NCBI GenBank assembly: GCA_963762085.1
Contig: CAVXJD010000004.1
Coordinates: 124,001 to 188,000 of the forward strand
Direction: 5' to 3'
DNA: 64,000 nucleotides
Source: DASQGA01 sp963762085
GTDB taxonomy: Bacteria; Actinomycetota; Thermoleophilia; Gaiellales; Gaiellaceae
The translations under genes and the position numbers were made by a program. Every line of letters begins with the position of its first letter. The stretch's first letter is position 1. Below the pieces are notes generated by a model. That model had not been told where the DNA came from and did not search any database. It worked only from the letters and a program-made list of their open reading frames with translations. Below are positions 23,623 to 32,073 of the stretch, piece after piece.

Positions 23623-23722
23623 GCGGCCGAGACCATAAGGGTTCCACCTCGGTCACAGAACGGGCTCAGTTTTGTCACCTCCGTCGACTCACCAGTGCGC
23701 ATTTGCCTGGTTCGCTTTTCGC

Positions 23723-23923
23723 ATGCGATCTGAGCGCTCTTTCCGGGGCTCCGGACCCCGCCCCGGGTCGGGGAGAGCCGGCCTGAAGCCGACGGTGCGC
23801 CAGATCTACGCCCTGGCGAGAGCTCTTTGCACCCAGACCGACACGCGCTGGCCTGACACGAGGGCCGAGGCGTCGGAGCTGATCGAGCGCCTGCGTCGCG
23901 AAGACCCGCTCGGCGAGCGCTGA
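23723..23923 (+). CDS. Conserved small actinobacterial protein
   Basis: 66 aa. A basic, Gly/Pro/Arg-rich N-terminus is followed by the helical LKPTVRQIYALARALCTQ and WPDTRAEASELIERLRRED. I have a general impression that this helical module recurs in small actinobacterial proteins, but I cannot name a family or function. The ATG at 23723 is preferred over the upstream in-frame ATG at 23672, whose extra residues look non-coding. No Shine-Dalgarno or TANNNT box is evident. Confidence 0.5.
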   Translation: MRSERSFRGSGPRPGSGRAGLKPTVRQIYALARALCTQTDTRWPDTRAEASELIERLRREDPLGER

Positions 23924-24106
23924 CTCTCAGCCCCCCACTGGTGGGGCGGCTCATTCCGCCAGAGCACGTGGCGATCCGACGGAGACAGACCCTCAGAAGC
24001 TCACGCAAGTGTGCCGGGAGACGACCGAAAGGAGCGCAGGCCAGGGATTGCCGTCCGAACAGCGCTATCACCGGTGGGTGTCCATCAATCGGAAGGAGAA
24101 AGAGTG

Positions 24107-25102
24107 ATGCGCTCGAGAGGTCGAACGCCTCGAGTCACGATGCTCGGCGCCGTGGCACTTCTGGGAGTTGTGGCTGCCACGTTCGCCGCGGCGGCGATCC
24201 CGGATGACGACGGGACGATCCATGCCTGTCGAATGCTGAAGAGCGGGAAGCTACGCGTCGTCGCTGATCCCGACAGCTGCAAACTCAGGGAGCGAAAGCT
24301 CTCATGGAACATCCGTGGGCCGAAGGGCGATCCAGGGCCGCCCGGAGTTGCCGGCGCACAGGGCCCCGCAGGCGAGCAGGGAGCGACGGGTGAGCAAGGA
24401 GCGGCCGGGCCTCCTGGTCCAGCAGGCCCAGTCGGGCCGCAGGGGCCCAAGGGCGATCCGGGAGCGGGGTTGTCGTCCTTCGAGGCTCTGAGCGGTCTTG
24501 CCTGCGCCTTCGGCGGAGACCAGGGCGCGATTCAGATCGACTACGACGCTGAAGGCCACGCAGAGATCACGTGCACGGTCGAGGACACGTCCCCTGGCGG
24601 CACGGCACGTCTCACGGTCAACGAGTTCTCGACGGGCGTGACCGGGGCGCTCGGGAATGAGTTCGTCGAGATCGCCAACGCCGGCGACGCGCCGGCCGAC
24701 GTCGGTGGCTTCAAGCTGGTCTATAGGTCGGCCTCGGGGACGAGCGACGTTACGCTCGCCACGATTCCGGCCGGCACGACGATTCCGGCGGGCGGGTTCT
24801 ACCTCTTGGGTGGGAACGCCTATGCAGGAAGCCACGCAGCGGATCAGAGCTTTAGCCTAGGCCTCTCATCCATCGCGGGCGGAGTCGGCCTCCGGGACAT
24901 TGCGGGCGCGCTCGTCGATTCCGTCGGCTACGGCGAGGGGACGGCCAACGCCCTCGTCGAGGGTAGCGCAGCTCCAGCACCGCCGATCACGGACGCGCCC
25001 GGAAGCAGCGTCGGGCGTAACGGAACAAGCGGGGACACCAACAGCAACTCTGCCGACTTCCTTGTCACGACGGCCCCGACGCCGGGCGCGTCGAACGGCT
25101 AG
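24107..25102 (+). CDS. Secreted collagen-like protein with lamin-tail domain
   Basis: 331 aa exported protein. A signal or anchor helix (LGAVALLGVVAATFAAAA, ~13-30) precedes a small Cys pair module (HACRMLKSGKLRVVADPDSC), then about 18 Gly-X-Y triplets (~66-122: GPKGDPGPPGVAGAQGPAGE onward). The C-terminal half is a lamin-tail (LTD) beta-sandwich with LGNEFVEIANAGDAPADVGG and PAGTTIPAGGFYLLGG. It is probably a surface or extracellular fibre-like protein. GGAAGGAGAAAG precedes the ATG. The 180 bp upstream hold a CCCCAC/GTGGGG hairpin near 23932 but no gene. A terminator follows. Confidence 0.82.
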   Translation: MRSRGRTPRVTMLGAVALLGVVAATFAAAAIPDDDGTIHACRMLKSGKLRVVADPDSCKLRERKLSWNIRGPKGDPGPPGVAGAQGPAGEQGATGEQGAAGPPGPAGPVGPQGPKGDPGAGLSSFEALSGLACAFGGDQGAIQIDYDAEGHAEITCTVEDTSPGGTARLTVNEFSTGVTGALGNEFVEIANAGDAPADVGGFKLVYRSASGTSDVTLATIPAGTTIPAGGFYLLGGNAYAGSHAADQSFSLGLSSIAGGVGLRDIAGALVDSVGYGEGTANALVEGSAAPAPPITDAPGSSVGRNGTSGDTNSNSADFLVTTAPTPGASNG

Positions 25103-25115
25103 CGACGAGGTTCGG

Positions 25116-25143
25116 CCGGCGGAGGCGACAACGTCTCCGCCGG
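25116..25143. terminator. Bidirectional terminator between convergent genes
   Basis: CCGGCGGAG (25116-25124) pairs with CTCCGCCGG (25135-25143) around a short loop containing GCG/CG. It lies between the collagen-like gene (+) and infA (-). There is no marked T-run on either side. Confidence 0.5.
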
Positions 25144-25153
25144 TCGGCCCGCG

Positions 25154-25375
25154 CTAGCGATGCCGATAGACGATGCGCCCGCGGCTCAGGTCGTACGGGC
25201 TCAATTCGACCTTGACCCGGTCGCCCGGAAAGATCTTGATGCGGAAGCGGCGCATCTTGCCGGCCGTATAGCCCAGCGCCTCGTGCCCGTTGTCGAGCTG
25301 GATCTTGAACATGCCGTTCGGAAAGGCCTCGACGACCTCCCCCTCCATCTCGAGCTTCTCCTCCTTTGTCGCTAT
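25154..25375 (-). CDS. infA: Translation initiation factor IF-1 (apparent AUA start)
   Basis: IF-1 occupies the ribosomal A site during initiation and aids IF-2 and IF-3. It is a single OB fold: EGEVVEAFPNGMFKIQLDNG, then GKMRRFRIKIFPGDRVKVEL and SPYDLSRGRIVYRHR. Starting at the first ATG (25348) would remove the conserved N-terminal KEEKLEMEG strand. Reading back gives ATA GCG ACA AAG GAG, i.e. (M)ATKEEKLEMEGEVVE, exactly the family N-terminus and a normal length of 73 aa. The ATA lies 5 nt after AAAGGAGGTG. A shorter protein from 25348 is the alternative. Confidence 0.92.
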   Translation of the reverse strand: MATKEEKLEMEGEVVEAFPNGMFKIQLDNGHEALGYTAGKMRRFRIKIFPGDRVKVELSPYDLSRGRIVYRHR

Positions 25376-25380
25376 CGGGC

Positions 25381-25390
25381 CACCTCCTTT
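25381..25390 (-). promoter_or_regulatory. Full-length Shine-Dalgarno sequence that decides the infA start
   Basis: AAAGGAGGTG on the minus strand is complementary to the whole anti-Shine-Dalgarno end of 16S rRNA. No ATG, GTG, TTG or CTG occurs at a usable distance; the ATA at 25375-25373 lies 5 nt downstream (7 nt from the AGGAGG core). Confidence 0.7.
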
Positions 25391-25439
25391 CTCGCCGGAA
25401 AGTCTAAACCGGGAATCGGGTGCGGTCCACCCCCCGGAC

Positions 25440-25445
25440 TAGAAT
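25440..25445 (+). promoter_or_regulatory. -10 element of dnaE
   Basis: TAGAAT (five of six bases match TATAAT), 9 nt upstream of the GTG start. A transcript starting ~7 nt downstream would have a leader of about 2-3 nt. No clear -35. Confidence 0.5.
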
Positions 25446-25454
25446 CGACTGCCC

Positions 25455-28400
25455 GTGCCCGAGGCGCCTTTCGTTCATCTCCATGTCCACTCCGAGTACT
25501 CGATCCTCGATGGGGCATGCCGCATCCCTGACCTCGCGGCACGTGCCGCCGAGCTCGAGATGCCCGCCGTCACGCTCACCGATCATGGTTCCCTTGCCGG
25601 TGCGGTCGAGCTGTACCGAGAGGCCGGAAAGCATGGTGTCAAGCCGATTCTTGGCTGCGAGGTCTACGTCGCGGACGACCGACGGGCACAGACGAAGGGG
25701 TATGCCCACCTGACGCTCCTCGCTGAGTCGAACGATGGGTACGCGAATCTCATCAAGCTCGCATCGGCCGGATTCCTCGAGGGCTATTACTACAAGCCGC
25801 GCGTCGACTGGGAGCTCCTCTCCTCGCATTCGGCCGGGCTGATCGCTCTCTCCGGGTGTCTCTCGGGCCGAGTTTGTAAGGCGCTCGAGAACGGGAATCG
25901 TGGCGAGGCCGAGAAGGAGCTGACGCGGCTGAGCGACATCTTCGGCCGCGACTCAACCTACCTCGAGATCCAGGACGCAGGGCTTGAGGTGCAGCCGAAG
26001 ATCAACGCTCAGCTGGCGGAGATCGCGGCCTCCACAGGCCTTCCGCTTGTCGCGACCGGCGACGTCCACTACCTGCGCCACGAGGATGCGCGCGCCCATG
26101 AGGCGCTGCTCTGTATTCAGTCCGGCGACTCGCTCGCCAACCCGAACCACTGGCGCTTCGACACCGACCAGTTCTTCTTCAAGACTGCGGAGGAGATGCA
26201 GCAGGACTTTGCGGCGTACCCGGAGGCGGTCGCGCGCACGCTCGAGATCGCCGAGCGTTGCACTGTGACGATGGAGCTCGGCCGGATCCTGCTGCCCACG
26301 TTCCCCACTCCGGAAGGGCGCGACGCCTTCGACTACCTCGTCGAGCTCTGCGAAAAAGGCCTGCAAAAGCGCTATGAAAAGGTCACACCGGAGCTCCAGG
26401 AGCGACTCAAGTTCGAGCTGAAGACGATCCGGGAGATGGGCTTCGCGGACTACTTCCTGATCGTCTGGGACTTCATTTCGTTCGCGAAGCGAAACGGCAT
26501 CGGTGTCGGGCCGGGCCGTGGCTCGGCGGCGGGGAGCCTCGTTGCCTACAGCCTCGAGATCACCGACATCGATCCCATCAAGTACGACCTTCTCTTCGAG
26601 CGTTTTCTGAACCCGGGCCGCAAGTCGATGCCGGACATCGACATCGACTTCTCGGTCCACGGCCGCGATCAGGTCATCAATTACGTAGCGGAGAAGTACG
26701 GCCGGAACCGCGTTGCGCAGATCATCACGTTCGGCACGATGATGGCGCGCGCGGCGGTGCGGGACGCCGGCCGCGTCCTCGACATCCCGTACGGGACGGT
26801 CGACCGGATCGCGAAGCTGATCCCCGAGGGACCGAAGGTCTACCTCAGCGATTGCCTGAAGAAGGGCGCCGATCTCAAGGCCGCATACGACCAGGACGAG
26901 ACCGTGCGTCAGATCGTCGACCTTGCGAAGCCCCTCGAAGGGCTCGTCCGCCAGGACTCGATCCATGCAGCGGGCGTCGTGATCGGCGACCGGCCGCTCA
27001 CCGAGTACATCCCGCTCCAGCAAAAAGGGCCAGATCAGGAGGTCGTCACGCAGTTCCCGATGGGCGACGTGGAGGCGCTTGGGCTTTTGAAGATGGACTT
27101 CCTCGGCCTCCGGAATCTCGATGTGATCGACAAGGCAATCGAGCTCGTCGGCGGCGTCGACATCATCTCGATCCCGCTGGACGATCCGAAGACTTACGCG
27201 ATGCTGCAGCGCGGCGAATCCTCCGGCGTCTTCCAGTTCGAGTCGTCGGGGATGCGTGAGGCGCTCCGGCAGGTGCGCCCGACCGAGTTCGAGGATTTGA
27301 TCGCGCTCGTCGCCCTCTACCGGCCGGGACCGATGGGCTACATCCCCGTCTACGCGAAGCGCAAGGCAGGGGTAGAGCTGCCCCACTTCCTCGACGAGCG
27401 TCTGAAGCCGATCACCGAGCCGACGTACGGGATCTGCATCTATCAGGAGCAGTACATGGAGATCGCCAAGCAGCTGGCCGGCTTCTCACCGGCCGAGGCA
27501 GACGATCTTCGGAAGGCGATCGGCAAGAAGATCCACGCGCTGATGGCCTCTCTGAAGGACAAGTTCCTCGAAGGAGCCGCCCAGAAGGGCGTCACGCCCT
27601 CGGTCGCGAACCAGCTCTGGAAGGACATGGAGCAGGCGCAGGACTATTCCTTCAACAAGTCGCATGCAGCCTGTTATGCGCTGATCGCCTACCGGACTGC
27701 CTACCTGAAGGCCAACTGGCCGGCCGAGTACATGGCGGCGCTCATCTCGTCGGTCATGAACACGAAGGACCGGGTGCCGCTCTACGTCGCAGCGTGCGAG
27801 GAGATGGGGATCAAGGTCGAGCCCCCCGATGTCAACTGCTCCGCGGCCGACTTCGCAGTGGTGGAAGGAAATATCCGGTTTGGTCTCAACGCGGTGAAGA
27901 ACGTCGGGGAGAACGCCGTTCGAGCGATCGTCGCTGCCCGGGAGGCCGACGGGCCGTTTGAGTCGATCTGGGACTTCTGCGAGCGGGTCGATCCGCAGGT
28001 GGTCAACAAGCGCGCGCTGGAGTCGCTCGTCAAGTGTGGCGCCTTCGACTCGACCGGCGCGGCCCGAATGGGGATCTGGAACGTCCTCGAGCAGGCGGTT
28101 GGGGCCGGCGGGCGGCAGCAGGCTGATCGTCTGGCGGGCCAGAGCTCGATCTTCGACCTGGGCGATGCCGGCGAAGAGGCGCCTGCCGCCCGCAAGCACC
28201 ATCCGCCCATTTCGAGCGAGGAGTGGGAGAAAAACGAGCGACTCGCGTTCGAGAAGGAGTCGCTCGGTCTTTACGTCTCCGAGCATCCTCTTCAGGGTGC
28301 GAAGGAATCCCTCCGGAAGAAGGTTGATTGCCAGCTTGCCGAGGTCGAGCGCCGGCGGGACGGCGAGATCCTCACGGTTGGGGGCATCGTCGGGGCGATC

Positions 28401-28850
28401 AAGGCTCTGACGACGAAGAAGGGCGATCCGATGGTGTTCCTTCGGCTCGATGACCTTTCAGGGTCGATCGAGACCGTGATCTTCAATTCGGTCTACGCCT
28501 CGTCGCGTGAGCTGCTCGAGGCCGATCGCGTCCTCGTGATCAAAGGTCGCGTCGACCACAAGCAGGAGGGCGAGACGAAGCTGATCGCGATGGAGGTCGC
28601 TCCCTTCGAAGCTACGCCTGAGCGCTCTGAAGTGAGGCTCAAAGTCGATGCCCGGAAGGCACCTGCCGGGCTTCTGCGTAACCTGGCCGACCTCGTGCGG
28701 GAATATCCGGGCGAGGCCCCGGTGATCGTCGCGATCGAGACATCGGAGGGGCCGCGGACGTACGCGTTCGGGCCTGACTTCAAGGTCCGGCCCGAGGCCG
28801 ATTTCTTCGCAGAGGCAAAGTCATTGCTCGGCGAAGCGGCCGTCACGTAG
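25455..28850 (+). CDS. dnaE: DNA polymerase III alpha subunit
   Basis: Replicative polymerase, C-family, 1131 aa. Domains in order: PHP (~5-200, HLHVHSEYSILDG and TLTDHGSLAG), the palm with GPGRGSAAGSLVAYSLEITD (~353) and catalytic PDIDIDFS (~393-400) plus LKMDFLGLRNLDV (~545), fingers, a tandem HhH region and a C-terminal OB fold (~970, ILTVGGIVGAIKALTTKKGD). The PHP motif looks intact enough for metal binding, as in polymerases with PHP proofreading. The GTG has a TAGAAT box upstream and no Shine-Dalgarno sequence. It diverges from infA. Confidence 0.97.
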   Translation: MPEAPFVHLHVHSEYSILDGACRIPDLAARAAELEMPAVTLTDHGSLAGAVELYREAGKHGVKPILGCEVYVADDRRAQTKGYAHLTLLAESNDGYANLIKLASAGFLEGYYYKPRVDWELLSSHSAGLIALSGCLSGRVCKALENGNRGEAEKELTRLSDIFGRDSTYLEIQDAGLEVQPKINAQLAEIAASTGLPLVATGDVHYLRHEDARAHEALLCIQSGDSLANPNHWRFDTDQFFFKTAEEMQQDFAAYPEAVARTLEIAERCTVTMELGRILLPTFPTPEGRDAFDYLVELCEKGLQKRYEKVTPELQERLKFELKTIREMGFADYFLIVWDFISFAKRNGIGVGPGRGSAAGSLVAYSLEITDIDPIKYDLLFERFLNPGRKSMPDIDIDFSVHGRDQVINYVAEKYGRNRVAQIITFGTMMARAAVRDAGRVLDIPYGTVDRIAKLIPEGPKVYLSDCLKKGADLKAAYDQDETVRQIVDLAKPLEGLVRQDSIHAAGVVIGDRPLTEYIPLQQKGPDQEVVTQFPMGDVEALGLLKMDFLGLRNLDVIDKAIELVGGVDIISIPLDDPKTYAMLQRGESSGVFQFESSGMREALRQVRPTEFEDLIALVALYRPGPMGYIPVYAKRKAGVELPHFLDERLKPITEPTYGICIYQEQYMEIAKQLAGFSPAEADDLRKAIGKKIHALMASLKDKFLEGAAQKGVTPSVANQLWKDMEQAQDYSFNKSHAACYALIAYRTAYLKANWPAEYMAALISSVMNTKDRVPLYVAACEEMGIKVEPPDVNCSAADFAVVEGNIRFGLNAVKNVGENAVRAIVAAREADGPFESIWDFCERVDPQVVNKRALESLVKCGAFDSTGAARMGIWNVLEQAVGAGGRQQADRLAGQSSIFDLGDAGEEAPAARKHHPPISSEEWEKNERLAFEKESLGLYVSEHPLQGAKESLRKKVDCQLAEVERRRDGEILTVGGIVGAIKALTTKKGDPMVFLRLDDLSGSIETVIFNSVYASSRELLEADRVLVIKGRVDHKQEGETKLIAMEVAPFEATPERSEVRLKVDARKAPAGLLRNLADLVREYPGEAPVIVAIETSEGPRTYAFGPDFKVRPEADFFAEAKSLLGEAAVT

Positions 28851-28897
28851 CTGGTCGCCACGAGCGTCCAGGCATCGACACACTTTTGCGACATCCT

Positions 28898-28922
28898 GCG
28901 CGCCGCCGGTGCACCGGCGCGC
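28898..28922 (+). terminator. GC-rich hairpin downstream of dnaE
   Basis: GCGCGCC (28898-28904) pairs with GGCGCGC (28916-28922); the loop can form an alternative CCGG-TGCA-CCGG stem. It sits about 50 bp after the dnaE stop and before the convergent VOC gene. There is no T-run. The rest of the gap holds a GGGGG/CCCCC inverted repeat near 28953-28975. Confidence 0.4.
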
Positions 28923-28991
28923 AATACGCTGACCGACAGGGGGTAAACCAAGGGGGACCCCCGGGGGACATACAACCGGCTTCGCGGTCGC

Positions 28992-29441
28992 TCAGTCTGC
29001 GAGACCCTTGGCCCGCAGTTCCTCGAGTGCCTGCCCCGACTTCTCGAGTCCGGCGAGGTCCATGCCGGCCAGCACCCGGGCCTCCTTCGTGAACTGGATC
29101 TCCGAGTACTCGACGACTTCAACCACGTTGCCCCACGGATCGCGGAAGTCGAGCCCCCGACCCGGAAGCGCCTCCACGCCAGCCTCGGCGAGGGCTTCCC
29201 GGACGGCCTGCTTGGAGTCGACCACGAGCCCGAAATGGCGATGCTCGTCGGGCGCTTGCGTCCGACCTGCAGCTAACGCGACGAATTGATCGCCCAGGTC
29301 GATGAACGCCATGCGAGCGCTCCGCCCGCGGAGCTCGAAGTCGAAGATCTGCCCATAGAACGCGAGCGCTTCCTCGACGTCGCCGACCTCGAGCGCCACA
29401 TGGTTTAGTCCGACCAGGCGTGCGCGTGTCACCAGGCCCAC
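28992..29441 (-). CDS. VOC-superfamily (glyoxalase-like) protein
   Basis: 149 aa. N-terminal LVGLNHVALEVGDVEEALAF, then FYGQIFDFELRGRS and a second unit HRHFGLVVDSKQAVREALAE closing with GLDFRDPWGNVVEVVEY. The His of LNHVAL, the His of HRHFGL and the Glu of VVEVVEY are at the usual metal-ligand places, so a metal-dependent lyase or dioxygenase-like activity is possible. The tail (~115-149) is a helical extension. The GTG start leads towards the divergent sigma factor gene. It is unrelated in operon terms to the VOC protein at 14111. Confidence 0.75.
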   Translation of the reverse strand: MGLVTRARLVGLNHVALEVGDVEEALAFYGQIFDFELRGRSARMAFIDLGDQFVALAAGRTQAPDEHRHFGLVVDSKQAVREALAEAGVEALPGRGLDFRDPWGNVVEVVEYSEIQFTKEARVLAGMDLAGLEKSGQALEELRAKGLAD

Positions 29442-29487
29442 ATCTTTGCAGCGGAACCGTGCCCCCCGACCCGGTGTAGTACGAACA

Positions 29488-30051
29488 GTGGAGGGCCGGC
29501 CACTGGAAGAGGAAAACGACCTCGTCGAGCAGGCGAAGCGTGGGGATGCCCGCGCCTACGAGGAGCTTGTGCGTACCTACCAGGGAATTGCATTCAGGAC
29601 GGCCTACCTCCTCGCGGGATCCGCGGACGAGGCGCGCGATGCCGCCCAGGAGGGCTTCGTGAAGGCCTATCGCGGGCTCGGGCGCTTTCGGCGCGGCGCT
29701 CCGTTTCGGCCCTGGCTCCTGCAAATCGTCGCCAACGAAGCCAGAAACCGCCGCCGCTCTGCTGGCCGGCGCGCGACTCTGACGCTGCGCCTCGCGGCTG
29801 CTGAGCCCTCGGGGGGCGCGGCCCCGTCCCCCGAGGCAACGCTTCTCGCCTCGGACGAGCGACGCCGCCTCCTGCAAGCAGTCTCGACCCTGCGCGAGGA
29901 GGACCAACTCGTCATCGCGTGCCGCTATTTCCTGGATCTTTCTGAGGACGAGACGGCACAGACGCTCGGCCTCCGTCGGGGCACGGTCAAGTCAAGGCTC
30001 TCGCGAGCGCTGGCACGCCTCCGAATCGACCTCGAGGAAGCCCATGCCTGA
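29488..30051 (+). CDS. ECF-type RNA polymerase sigma factor
   Basis: 187-aa extracytoplasmic-function sigma factor. Region 2 (AYEELVRTYQGIAFRTAYLL, later AQEGFVKAYRGLGRFRRG) and region 4 (LREEDQLVIACRYFLDLSED, then TLGLRRGTVKSRLSRALARL with the helix-turn-helix) are both clear; region 3 is absent as expected. I chose the GTG at 29488, preceded by TAGTAC/TGTAGT-like bases; an in-frame TTG at 29446 would add 14 residues. The next gene, overlapping by 8 nt, encodes a membrane protein that may be its regulator. The target promoter is unknown. Confidence 0.9.
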   Translation: MEGRPLEEENDLVEQAKRGDARAYEELVRTYQGIAFRTAYLLAGSADEARDAAQEGFVKAYRGLGRFRRGAPFRPWLLQIVANEARNRRRSAGRRATLTLRLAAAEPSGGAAPSPEATLLASDERRRLLQAVSTLREEDQLVIACRYFLDLSEDETAQTLGLRRGTVKSRLSRALARLRIDLEEAHA

Positions 30052-30808
30052 GCTCGAACGTCAACTCAGGGAGCTCGGCAACGCGCTCGAGCTGCCGGCC
30101 GGCCCCGATCTCGTGGACGCTGTTCGTTCTCGCATTGGTAAGGAACGTGAGCCGCGGCTTCGGATGCGCCGCTCGCTCGTGCTTGCGATCGCGGCGCTTG
30201 GCCTGGCGCTCGCCGCGGCGATGGCGGTTCCACAGGCCCGTACGGCCATCCTCGAATTCCTGCGTATCAGGGGTGCGAGCGTCGAGAAAGTCTCGACGCT
30301 CCCATCCTCCTCGAGCGGCGGCCTCACGCTTCCGTCGATCCCGAACGCCGGCCTGAATCTCGGGGCGCCCGTAAGCCTCGAGGAGGCCCGTGAAGTTGTC
30401 TCATTCGAGATCGCCCAGCCGGAGCTCCCGGGTCTCGGCAGCGCCGACTCGATCTACCTCGACGAGACCACTCCGGGAGGGCAGGTGTTCTTCCTCTGGG
30501 GAACAGAAGCTCGGCCGCAAGTGCTCCTCTCCGAGTTCAGGGGAGACCTCAACCGTGAGCTCATCGCCAAGCAGGCGGGGCCCGGGACGACTATCGAGCC
30601 GATCAGCGTGCAGGGGGGAGCGCCGGGCTTCTGGGTGGGTGGCGCGAACCACGTTGTCTACTACCTCGATCCCGACGGCCAGATCCGCGAGGAGACGATT
30701 CGTCTCTCGCGGAACGCCCTCCTGTGGGAGCGAAACGACCTGACACTGAGGCTTGAAGGCGATTTCGGTAAGGATGTCGCGCTCGAGCTCGCGCGCGCCC
30801 TTCCCTAG
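30044..30808 (+). CDS. Membrane-anchored putative anti-sigma partner
   Basis: 254 aa. A short cytoplasmic N-terminus (~45 residues, with LERQLRELGNALELPAGPD) precedes one membrane helix (SLVLAIAALGLALAAAMAV, ~45-65) and a large extracytoplasmic beta-rich domain (GQVFFLWGTEARPQVLLSEF, GAPGFWVGGANHVVYYLD). The ATG overlaps the sigma factor gene by 8 nt, the usual layout for a cognate anti-sigma factor. No ZAS zinc motif is visible, so the inhibitory mode, if any, is non-canonical. The external domain would sense an envelope signal. The assignment is inferred from context. Confidence 0.65.
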   Translation: MPELERQLRELGNALELPAGPDLVDAVRSRIGKEREPRLRMRRSLVLAIAALGLALAAAMAVPQARTAILEFLRIRGASVEKVSTLPSSSSGGLTLPSIPNAGLNLGAPVSLEEAREVVSFEIAQPELPGLGSADSIYLDETTPGGQVFFLWGTEARPQVLLSEFRGDLNRELIAKQAGPGTTIEPISVQGGAPGFWVGGANHVVYYLDPDGQIREETIRLSRNALLWERNDLTLRLEGDFGKDVALELARALP

Positions 30809-30900
30809 ACGTACTGCCAATCGTGCGTAAGATCAGGTGTGTGGAATCCCCCATAGTGGGGAGAAACCACAGGCCCGTTTCGTACGAAGTAGAGAGAGAC

Positions 30901-31104
30901 ATGACTGCGGCAGAAGCAACACTTACGCGAGACCCAGAGGTAGAGCGCGTCGTCGACTGGCGCCGCGCCGAGCTGGAGCGGGCCGGGTACGACCGGGGCG
31001 ATGCACGACGACTGGCCGAGCGAGTCGACGTCGACCTCCACTTCGCAGTCGATCTCAGGCGCCGCGGTTGCTCTTCCGAGATCGCGCTCGACATCCTTCT
31101 CTAG
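30901..31104 (+). CDS. Conserved small hypothetical protein
   Basis: 67-aa, helical: LTRDPEVERVVDWRRAELER, then AGYDRGDARRLAERVDVDLH and a Leu-rich C-terminus RRRGCSSEIALDILL. No membrane segment. I have an impression of similar short proteins in other Actinobacteria but cannot name a function. AGAGAGAGAC precedes the ATG. The upstream gap contains a CCCCCATAGTGGGG inverted repeat (~30848-30861) and a 10-bp perfect palindrome TTCGTACGAA (30879-30888), possible operator sites. Confidence 0.6.
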   Translation: MTAAEATLTRDPEVERVVDWRRAELERAGYDRGDARRLAERVDVDLHFAVDLRRRGCSSEIALDILL

Positions 31105-31184
31105 CGCTCGAGACCTGCTGACCGAACGCTTTCGCGCTGCGATGGTCTGACGCGGGCCCAGCAGGTTCTCGACAGAATCAGAGG

Positions 31185-32063
31185 GTGATCGAAGCCTCCA
31201 TCCCCAGCCCTTCGAGTGGGGCGCTCGAGCTGGGCCCGTTCACCCTGCACGCCTACGGGCTCATGCTCCTCCTCGGCATCGTCGCCGCCACGGTTCTGTG
31301 CGGCCTCAGGTGGACGCGGCTCGGCGGCGATTGGGATCTCGTGTTGCGCGTGGCCATGTGGGGGGTGGGCGGCGGCATCGTCGGTGCGCGTCTCTACCAC
31401 CTCGCTACGAGCTGGAGCGAGGTGCCGGACGAATGGTGGGGCCCTCTGGCGATCTGGAAGGGGGGATTGGGCATCTGGGGCGGGATCGCTGGTGGCGTCC
31501 TCGTCGGGTGGTGGGTCGTCCATCGTGCAGGTGAGTCGGCCGCGCTCTTCCTGGACGCGGCTGCGCCGGCGCTCCTCCTGGCGCAGGCGATCGGGCGGTG
31601 GGGAAACTGGTTCAACCAGGAGCTCTATGGGAAGCCCACCAACCTGCCGTGGGGGCTTGAGATCGACCCTGAGAATCGGCCTGAGAGCGCCCTCGCGTCC
31701 GACACCTTCCATCCGACGTTCCTCTACGAGTCGCTCTGGAACCTGCTCGGCGTCCTCGTGCTGATTTCGGTCGGGCGACGCTTCCGGATCAAACCGCCAG
31801 GGCTTTTCTGCCTCTACGTGGCCTGGTATACGTTCGCTCGGTTCTTCCTCGAATTGCTCAGGGTCGATCCGGCGAAGGAATTCGGGCCCCTGCGTCTGAA
31901 CGCGTGGGTCTCGATCGTCGTGTTCGTCTGCGCGCTGGCGGCGTTTGCCTGGACGCAGCGCCGCGACGTCGAAGCGAAGCGGCCGGGCCGCCGCGCGGAG
32001 CCTGCTATCGCGCTCGGACCGAAGATGGCGGTGCCCAAAGGTCGCGTCCGCCGTGGGCGCTAG
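31185..32063 (+). CDS. lgt: Prolipoprotein diacylglyceryl transferase
   Basis: Integral membrane enzyme that attaches diacylglycerol from phosphatidylglycerol to the lipobox Cys of prolipoproteins; the window encodes at least two such lipoproteins (44928, 51054). 292 aa with about seven helices. Signature GRWGNWFNQELYGKPT (~145), the His-containing FTLHAYGLMLLLG near the N-terminus and HPTFLYESLWNL (~180). The tail after residue ~265 is basic and disordered. GTG start; CAGAAT lies 6 nt upstream, in line with the leaderless pattern. scpA follows after 10 nt. Confidence 0.93.
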   Translation: MIEASIPSPSSGALELGPFTLHAYGLMLLLGIVAATVLCGLRWTRLGGDWDLVLRVAMWGVGGGIVGARLYHLATSWSEVPDEWWGPLAIWKGGLGIWGGIAGGVLVGWWVVHRAGESAALFLDAAAPALLLAQAIGRWGNWFNQELYGKPTNLPWGLEIDPENRPESALASDTFHPTFLYESLWNLLGVLVLISVGRRFRIKPPGLFCLYVAWYTFARFFLELLRVDPAKEFGPLRLNAWVSIVVFVCALAAFAWTQRRDVEAKRPGRRAEPAIALGPKMAVPKGRVRRGR

Positions 32064-32073
32064 TGTCAGCCGC

